From Verrucomicrobiia bacterium (GTDB taxonomy: Bacteria > Verrucomicrobiota > Verrucomicrobiia > Opitutales > Opitutaceae): a DNA stretch of 12,817 nucleotides. The stretch covers positions 1-12,817 of the forward strand of contig JAUHWE010000059.1 of NCBI GenBank assembly GCA_030424825.1, given 5' to 3'. Position 1 is the stretch's first letter, and the number at the start of each line of letters is the position of its first letter. The position numbers and the translations under genes were made by a program. Shown piece after piece: positions 7,509-12,817 of this stretch. Under the pieces are notes generated by a model. It made no database searches. It was not told where the DNA came from and saw only the letters and a list, made by a program, of their open reading frames with translations.

Positions 7509-10500
7509 CGCTTTCAACTCGAACCTCTTGAGCCGCGCATCATGCTCGCGGCGGACGCTGCGGTGGCTGAAGCCTTGGCGAGCGGACTTGTGGGTGACGC
7601 GATTGAAACCGCTTGGGAAGCGCCTGAAAGTGAATCCATCGAGGTCTTCGAAGGCTTCGAGGCGGGCGGACTTTTCGAAGGGTTTGACGAGATTGAAAAC
7701 GGCGATCTTGACGAAAAGGGAAGCGAGCTCGATGCGCCGGCAACGAACCCGGGATCCGTTGAGTCGGATTCTGATATCGACGAAACAGCGACATCCGATT
7801 CGGGCAGCGCAGAGACTTTCAAAGCGGTTGAGCTAAGTGTATTCAACCGGCCGGACAATGAGGTGGAACCCGTTTCCGGCGAAGACAATTTCAATGATCC
7901 CACTGCCACTCTGGTAACGACGTTGAAGGCTGCCAATGGTCCGCCGGAGTCGGGAAGTGCAAGTAATGTTTATTTGGATTCAATTGGTGCGGTATCAAAG
8001 CTAGAGCAACATTTTCTAGCTCCTCCAGCGGCGACAGTCACTTGGATATCGGATACCGACGGTTTTTGGGATGTAGGAAGTAATTGGAGCACGGGTGTTG
8101 TTCCAACCAGCACGGACAGCGTGCTAATCGACAGGGGGGCAACAAATGTCACCGTAACCGTTCGAAGCAATGTAACGGTAGCCTACTTGGTCAGCAACGA
8201 GACGCTGGCCTTGACGAGTAACACGCTCACGATCGCGACCGAGGGTGAGCTCAACGGAGCGACGCAATTTTCGGCGGGAACCTTGGCGGGAGGAATCATC
8301 GCCAACACCGGTGTTTTCACAACATCAGGAACTGGGGCGAAGTACCTCTCCGCGACCTTGAGCAACTCAGGTACGATTTCCCACGCGGGCGAACAATTAC
8401 GTTTTATCAGTGGTACCATAAATAATCTGGACGGAGGGGTTTTCGACTTCGCGGGCGATGGGGATCTGCGCTGGTGGAGCGGGGCTCAAGGTCAATTCAA
8501 CAATGCGGGAACGGTTCGCAAATCCGCGGGTTCCGATTTTAGCACTATGACCGGAGGGGGTTCTCCCATCTCTTTCAACAATGCGGAGAATGGAGTGCTC
8601 GAAGTTCAGTCCGGCATTCTCTACCTGAATGGCGCGGGGTCGAGCGAAGGGGGCACATTCAATGTCTCGGCAGGGGCGGAACTGCAGTTCGCTTCGAACC
8701 AGACCTTAAAGGGAACCTATACCGGCTCGGGACTAGGAAAGGTTGCGATTGTTTCGGGTACACTCACTGGTGATGAGACGACGACCTTTAATTTTCCCGA
8801 TGGTGTTTTTCAGTGGCGAGACGGCAGACTCGCTGGCTTGATCGCCAATTCGGGAGCTATCACATTGTCGGGCGATGGAGTTCGCTATTTGAATGGAACG
8901 CTGACCAACACGGGAACGATCGTTCACTCGGATGACGGGCAGCTACGTTTTGAGGGAGCCGTGCTCAACAACGAGTCCGGAGCAGTTTTCGATTTCGCGG
9001 GTGATGGGGATCTGCGCTGGTGGAGCGGGGGTCAAGGTCAGTTCCACAATCGGGGAACGGTTCGCAAATCCGCAGGTACCGATAACAGCAGCATGACCGG
9101 CGGGGGCTCTCCCATCTCTTTCAACAATGCGGACAATGGCGTGATCGAAGTTCAGTCCGGCGTTCTTTATCTGAATGGCGCGGGGATCAGCGCAGGTGGA
9201 ACGTTTTCTGTCTCTGCTGGCGCGGAGCTGCAGTTCGCTTCCAATCAAACCTTAACAGGAACGTATACGGGTTCAGGTGCGGGAAAGGTTGCACTCGTGT
9301 CGGGGACCCTTTCGGTTGATGAGACGACGGTATTCAATTTTCCTGCAGACCAATTACACTGGCGTGACGGAAGAATTAGTGGCACGCTGTCGAATATTGG
9401 CGCGATCACCCAGTCGGGAGATGGGATCCGCTATCTGAACGGAACGATCAACAATTCGGGCATTATCACTCACGCTGACGATAATCAGTTACGATTTGAA
9501 AGTGGAGTCCTCAACAATGAGTCTGGAGGTGTGTATGACTTCGCAGGGGACGGGGATCTACGATGGTGGAGTGGCGCTCAAGGCCAATTCAACAATTTAG
9601 GTACTGTCCGAAAGTCTGCTGGAGTCGTTACGTCCAGCATGACGGGAGGGGGTAGCCCAGTACTTTTCAATAACGCTTCGGACGGCGTGATTGATATACG
9701 TACGGGTACCCTTCTTTTAAATGGAGGCGGTGTAAGCGATGGGGGTAACTTCGTGGTCGCGACGAACGCGGTGCTGGATTTCGGAAGCAGCCAGACCTTG
9801 AAAGGAAGCTACACGGGATCCGGTGGGGGAGCGATTACGATCTCTAGTGGGACCATTACCGGAGACGGTACCACCAATTTAAATTTCCCTGCCGAATTGC
9901 TGAGCTGGACGGGCGGAACGCTCAGCGGTACGTTTGCGAATACGGGTTGGTTAACCATGTCGGGTGACGGTATTCGCTACTTGGCGGGAACGCTGAACAA
10001 TACGGGAACCATCACCCATACCGACGATCAACCGCTTCGGTTGCAAAGCGGAGTCCTCAACAATCAAACTGGGGCGGTGTACGATTTGGCGGGTGATGGA
10101 GGATTTCGCTGGTGGAGCGGCGCTCAGGGGATTGTCAACAATGAGGGAACCTTGGTTAAATCCGATGGCACGGGTTCCTCGACATTCACCGGTGGCGGCT
10201 CTCCGGTAATTCTCAACAACACGGGTACTGTTCAATCTGATAACGGAACGCTCAACGTGAATGGTCCGAATACTCAGGTTACCTCTGGCACTTTGACTGC
10301 GGGAACCTGGATCGCCAATGGAGGCGTGCTTAATCTCAATGCCAACATCGACACGAACGAGGCCAATGTAGTAGTCGCCGGAGCGGCGGGTTCCATCACA
10401 GGGCTAGCCAGTCTCGTTACCAATAACGGTTCACTGGCGGTTCGCAATGGGGCGACATTCGCTCGCGCAGGTGATCTCTTCAACAATGGCACCCTAGCCG

Positions 10501-12817
10501 TGGGAACGGGCGGGACGGTCGATATCACCGGTAACTATACTCAAGATAGCGCCGCAACGCTCGAGGTCGAAATTGGAGATTCCTCAGCGAACAGTGGACA
10601 GGGACAATTAGTAGTTAGCGGAACGGCGACCTTGGCGGGAACGTTCGATGTCAGCTTGACCAATGGCTACGGGCCACAAAGCGGGGACAGCTACACGGTA
10701 TCCACCTATGGTGCTCGTATTGGTGGATTCGCTACGGAAACGGGTGTGGCTCCGTTTTTCTCCAGTGTTATTGGTTCCTCCGTAATCGTTCTCAATTCGA
10801 TCGCGACGGCCGCGGACCTTGCAGTATCGAATATTTCAGGACCTGCGTCTGGATCGCCGGGTGACGCGGCAACGTTTACCTTTACTGTAACCAATTTAAG
10901 TGGGTCTTTGGCCGCGGCCCCGTGGACCGATTCAATCTATCTCTCGTCTGACTCTATTCTCGATGCATCCGATATCTTGCTCGGATCGTCCACGCGCTCT
11001 GGCAATCTAGCCATTGGTGCCTCCTATAGCGGAAGCCTGACGACAGATATTCCTGCAATTGCGAACGGCAATTACACGATTATCGTGTCGAGCGATTCTG
11101 GCGAAGCAGTTCCCGATACGAATCGAGTGAACAATGTTGTCGCATCTGCTGGAACGATTGAAGTTCAGACCATTGCCCTGCTGATTACGGGGACGAGCCC
11201 CAGTGGCACCCTCAACACCTTGTTCAGCTCGTTCGATCTGACCTTTAATCAGACGATTGATGAATCGACGTTCACCGCCGAGGATGTTGTGGTAACCGGT
11301 CCTGGGGGACAAATTAGCGTTGGACTGATCACCGCAATCGGAGGGGATTCCTATCGGGTGGCGTTTGGAGCCCAAGATGCGAATGGCGCTTATTCGATTC
11401 GAGTAGGACCAAACATTGCTACTCCAGAAGGAAGTCTCCTAGATCAGGACAATGATGGAACGCCGGGCGAGGCGACCGAAGACACCATTACTTTTGTGGT
11501 CACCGTTGCTTTGCCGGATTTAAACCCAAGCAATCTTGGCTTTTCCGATGATACCCCTGCTCCTGGTGAAACGATTACGGCGAATTGGCGTGTCACCAAT
11601 TCGGGTACTGCGTCAACGGGCGCAAACTGGACGGAACGTATTATCGCTTCCACGGATGCCATTTTTGGAAACGGAGACGATGTGGTTCTCGATTCGACAA
11701 CGATCAGTTCTAGTCTTGATGCCGCTTCTTTTGTCGACCGTTCCCTCGATGTCCAAATTCCAATTACATTCGACGGAGCCTACACTATCTTTGTTCAAGT
11801 AGATTCAGGGAACACGGTCGTTGAGTCCAACGAGGGAAATCAATCGGCGTCTGCTTCAATCAATGTCGTTTCCACCGGTTCGCCAGTCGACTTAGTGGTT
11901 TCCTCGATAACGGTTCCTTCTTCTGCGCAAACGGGAACGACTTTCAATGTTTCCTGGACCGTAGCCAACGTTGGCCAAACTAGCACAGCCGAGTCCGCCT
12001 GGGTAGACCGTATCTACCTCTCCACCGATGACACCTTCGATGGAGGCGATACCATTTTAGGATCTTTTAATCACAGTGGAGCGTTAGCGGCGGGAGCGAG
12101 TTATTCGGATACAAGGTCGGTTAATCTTTCTCTAGATCTGGCTGCAGGCGACTACACAATCTTTGTCCGTACCGATGTGAATAATCAAGCTACGGAACCA
12201 GGTGCGGAAGATAATAATACAACGGGTAGCTCGGCGATTGCAGTGACCCTGTTGCCACTTCCTGATCTCGTAGTAAATAGCGTTACGGCGCCAACAACGG
12301 CAGTTTCGGGGGCCTCGATTTCGGTAAATTGGGTCGTCCAGAATCAGGGGGACGCAAATCTTGCTTCCGCCAGCTGGGTCGACCGTATTTATATAAGTGA
12401 TACGGGACTGGTTGATGCGTCGGCGAGATTGCTGAAGACGATCAGCCGAAACCAGTCGATTGCGATAGGGGGAACCGTTAGCAACACCACACAAGTCTCG
12501 CTCCCGGAAGATTTGGATATCGGAACTTACCAGATTGTCGTAGTCACGGATGCCTTGAACAATGTAGTCGAGGCTGGATTCGAGAACAATAACACTGGCG
12601 CCTCGGCACCTTTGACGACGACCTTGGGCCCGGTAGCGGATTTGGCGGTTACCGCCATATCGGCACCAGCGAATGCACTCTCGGGCCAAACGATTTCGGT
12701 AAACTGGACCGTTGTGAATTCGGGAGGCGCGGCGACGGCAGCCTTATGGAATGACCGTGTATACTTGTCGTCCGATGGAACGTTAACCAACGCCGTCCTA
12801 TTAGGTTCTTATTCGCA
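7497..12817 (+). CDS. Giant LEPR-XLL domain surface or secreted protein, 3'-partial
   Basis: The frame is open from ATG 7497 to the window end: 1773 complete codons and no stop. Domains by residue: LEPR-XLL motif LEPLEPRIMLAAD (8-20); an acidic Ser/Glu/Asp-rich linker (about 21-178); a W-x-x-N-W-x-x-G-x-x-P type entry motif (183-210); a four-copy 182-residue repeat (261-923); a second solenoid-like part ending in a GNYTQ-type module (about 1012-1102); and CARDB-type beta domains from 1107 to the end with one Ig-like domain (1227-1338). Cysteines appear absent or nearly so, and Gly, Thr, Ser, Asn and Asp dominate, as in secreted repeat proteins. LEPR-XLL is a known N-terminal motif of giant repetitive proteins thought to be exported. 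There is no classical signal peptide: the stretch after the motif is broken by Asp and Glu. The start has no Shine-Dalgarno site. An adhesin, matrix or cell-surface role is likely; the ligand is unknown. The adjacent SecA-like and M50 genes are the probable export partners. Confidence 0.92.
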   Translation, partial: MSSSRFQLEPLEPRIMLAADAAVAEALASGLVGDAIETAWEAPESESIEVFEGFEAGGLFEGFDEIENGDLDEKGSELDAPATNPGSVESDSDIDETATSDSGSAETFKAVELSVFNRPDNEVEPVSGEDNFNDPTATLVTTLKAANGPPESGSASNVYLDSIGAVSKLEQHFLAPPAATVTWISDTDGFWDVGSNWSTGVVPTSTDSVLIDRGATNVTVTVRSNVTVAYLVSNETLALTSNTLTIATEGELNGATQFSAGTLAGGIIANTGVFTTSGTGAKYLSATLSNSGTISHAGEQLRFISGTINNLDGGVFDFAGDGDLRWWSGAQGQFNNAGTVRKSAGSDFSTMTGGGSPISFNNAENGVLEVQSGILYLNGAGSSEGGTFNVSAGAELQFASNQTLKGTYTGSGLGKVAIVSGTLTGDETTTFNFPDGVFQWRDGRLAGLIANSGAITLSGDGVRYLNGTLTNTGTIVHSDDGQLRFEGAVLNNESGAVFDFAGDGDLRWWSGGQGQFHNRGTVRKSAGTDNSSMTGGGSPISFNNADNGVIEVQSGVLYLNGAGISAGGTFSVSAGAELQFASNQTLTGTYTGSGAGKVALVSGTLSVDETTVFNFPADQLHWRDGRISGTLSNIGAITQSGDGIRYLNGTINNSGIITHADDNQLRFESGVLNNESGGVYDFAGDGDLRWWSGAQGQFNNLGTVRKSAGVVTSSMTGGGSPVLFNNASDGVIDIRTGTLLLNGGGVSDGGNFVVATNAVLDFGSSQTLKGSYTGSGGGAITISSGTITGDGTTNLNFPAELLSWTGGTLSGTFANTGWLTMSGDGIRYLAGTLNNTGTITHTDDQPLRLQSGVLNNQTGAVYDLAGDGGFRWWSGAQGIVNNEGTLVKSDGTGSSTFTGGGSPVILNNTGTVQSDNGTLNVNGPNTQVTSGTLTAGTWIANGGVLNLNANIDTNEANVVVAGAAGSITGLASLVTNNGSLAVRNGATFARAGDLFNNGTLAVGTGGTVDITGNYTQDSAATLEVEIGDSSANSGQGQLVVSGTATLAGTFDVSLTNGYGPQSGDSYTVSTYGARIGGFATETGVAPFFSSVIGSSVIVLNSIATAADLAVSNISGPASGSPGDAATFTFTVTNLSGSLAAAPWTDSIYLSSDSILDASDILLGSSTRSGNLAIGASYSGSLTTDIPAIANGNYTIIVSSDSGEAVPDTNRVNNVVASAGTIEVQTIALLITGTSPSGTLNTLFSSFDLTFNQTIDESTFTAEDVVVTGPGGQISVGLITAIGGDSYRVAFGAQDANGAYSIRVGPNIATPEGSLLDQDNDGTPGEATEDTITFVVTVALPDLNPSNLGFSDDTPAPGETITANWRVTNSGTASTGANWTERIIASTDAIFGNGDDVVLDSTTISSSLDAASFVDRSLDVQIPITFDGAYTIFVQVDSGNTVVESNEGNQSASASINVVSTGSPVDLVVSSITVPSSAQTGTTFNVSWTVANVGQTSTAESAWVDRIYLSTDDTFDGGDTILGSFNHSGALAAGASYSDTRSVNLSLDLAAGDYTIFVRTDVNNQATEPGAEDNNTTGSSAIAVTLLPLPDLVVNSVTAPTTAVSGASISVNWVVQNQGDANLASASWVDRIYISDTGLVDASARLLKTISRNQSIAIGGTVSNTTQVSLPEDLDIGTYQIVVVTDALNNVVEAGFENNNTGASAPLTTTLGPVADLAVTAISAPANALSGQTISVNWTVVNSGGAATAALWNDRVYLSSDGTLTNAVLLGSYS
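7518..7556 (+). other. LEPR-XLL N-terminal motif
   Basis: Residues 8-20 read LEPLEPRIMLAAD, matching the LEPR-x-x-L pattern with Met in place of the usual first Leu. It begins seven residues after the start Met, as is usual for the family, and is the best candidate for a targeting signal in this protein. Confidence 0.88.
7557..8030 (+). other. Acidic low-complexity linker of the giant protein
   Basis: About 158 residues between the LEPR-XLL motif and the first beta module are rich in Glu, Asp and Ser, with few basic residues (examples: WEAPESESIEVFEGFEAGG and SVESDSDIDETATSDSGSAE). It is probably unfolded and strongly negative. Such a segment could hold the N-terminus away from the repeats, keep the chain unfolded before export, or bind calcium. 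No domain is recognised. Confidence 0.6.
8043..8130 (+). other. W...G.W...NW..G..P entry motif of a beta-solenoid region
   Basis: The stretch starts at W (base 8043) and reads GFWDVGSNWSTGVVPTSTDS, then VLID. This Trp/Asn/Gly/Pro pattern is common at the start of beta-rich repeat regions in giant secreted bacterial proteins. It marks the change from acidic linker to structured beta region. Confidence 0.55.
8277..10263 (+). repeat. Four-copy 546-base (182-residue) in-frame tandem repeat
   Basis: The anchor F/Y-D-F/L-A-G-D-G begins at 8442, 8988, 9534 and 10080, exactly 546 bases apart each time. Each unit carries RWWSGAQG, a T-V-R-K-S-A-G type strand, TGGGSP, LNNESG and GDGIRYLNGT. The array is complete for the middle units and partial at both ends: 55 residues precede the first anchor and about 61 follow the last before similarity fades. 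The first two units are closest to each other, and the fourth has drifted most, which suggests recent duplication inside the array. The short G-T-L-x-N-T-G-x-I strands point to a parallel beta solenoid; that fold is inferred. Confidence 0.85.
10530..10800 (+). other. GNYTQ-type closing module of the solenoid region
   Basis: The segment reads GNYTQDSAATLEVEIGD, then QLVVSGTATLAGTFDVSL, then GYGPQSGDSYTVSTYG. This pattern is familiar from autotransporter passengers and giant planctomycete-type proteins, where it follows beta-solenoid repeats. It separates the solenoid region from the CARDB array. Confidence 0.55.
10815..12817 (+). repeat. Array of five CARDB-type beta domains (last one cut)
   Basis: Each domain begins with a D-L-x-V/P type strand, has a core such as ISVNWTVVNSG, then W-x-D/E-R-I/V-Y-L-S-x-D, and closes with Y-T-I-x-V-x-x-D followed by an E-x-x-x-x-N-N turn. 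The marker Trp codons lie at 10923, 11628, 12000, 12375 and 12747. The last three steps are 372, 375 and 372 bases (124-125 residues). The first step, 705, is longer because an Ig-like domain is inserted. CARDB is a cell-adhesion-related beta-sandwich family. The conserved acidic loops could bind calcium, which is inferred. Confidence 0.8.
11175..11510 (+). other. Ig-like domain inserted between CARDB domains 1 and 2
   Basis: The segment begins ALLITGTSPSGTLN and runs through FDLTFNQTIDESTFTAEDV and GAYSIRVGPNIATPEG to LLDQDNDGTPGEATED. This is the pattern of bacterial Ig-like domains (SbsA/Big_5 type), with a D-x-D-N-D-G loop that looks like a calcium site. Confidence 0.6.

Noticed and set aside
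8277..10263. CRISPR array or insertion sequence as the cause of the repeats.
   Set aside because: Units are 546 bases, in frame and coding, with no short repeat/spacer pattern, terminal inverted repeats or transposase.
8733..12790. Several minus-strand open frames (for example 8943-9248, 11007-11375, 12132-12689) opposite the giant gene.
   Set aside because: They mirror a continuous + strand coding region with clear domains. Their products are low-complexity and unlike known families, and they have no visible start signals.
7497..12817. Type I secretion substrate with RTX nonapeptides.
   Set aside because: No G-G-x-G-x-D repeats are visible in the part present. The C-terminus, where such signals lie, is outside the window, so this cannot be excluded for the whole protein.

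Overview
The window looks like one compact bacterial operon-like block, with the remains of an unrelated gene at its left edge. All confidently called genes lie on the + strand and are packed tightly, with overlaps or gaps of 4 to 25 bases, except for one 134-base gap before the last gene. The host cannot be fixed from the sequence. The LEPR-XLL giant protein, and the adaptor/M50/SecA-like genes beside it, are of a kind I associate with Planctomycetes, Verrucomicrobia and some marine Gammaproteobacteria. The GC-rich rmlD piece at the left edge looks proteobacterial. GC falls from about 72% in the first 60 bases to about 50% in bases 601-660, so the left edge and the rest may have different origins.

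Layout. (1) 1-582: an rmlD-like dTDP-4-dehydrorhamnose reductase, cut at the window start. Its C-terminal end is replaced after about base 486 by an unrelated 31-residue tail. (2) 582-1415: a small exported HlyD-type periplasmic adaptor. (3) 1420-3231: an inner-membrane protein with a cytosolic GAF-type region, one membrane helix and a HlyD-type periplasmic half. (4) 3257-5365: a fusion of a PqqD-like domain, an intact M50 (site-2 protease type) membrane zinc protease and a HlyD-type periplasmic region. (5) 5371-7362: a short SecA-like ATPase with all ATPase motifs but without most of the scaffold domain, the two-helix finger and the zinc tail. (6) 7363-7496: a 134-base intergenic stretch with an AT-rich inverted repeat. 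(7) 7497 to the window end: the first 1773 codons of a giant secreted or surface protein. It holds an N-terminal LEPR-XLL motif, an acidic linker, four copies of a 182-residue repeat with an exact 546-base spacing, a second solenoid-like part, and an array of CARDB-type beta domains with one Ig-like domain inserted.

How they may work together. The order (three HlyD-like proteins, one fused to a GAF sensor and one to a PqqD-M50 protease, then a trimmed SecA, then a giant LEPR-XLL protein with no classical signal peptide) suggests a dedicated export and processing machine for the giant protein. In this model the PqqD-like domain or the SecA-like motor reads the LEPR-XLL N-terminus, the M50 protein acts at the membrane, and the adaptors bridge the periplasm. 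The domain calls rest on visible motifs; the joint mechanism is inference. No ABC transporter or TolC-type outer-membrane channel is visible in the window.
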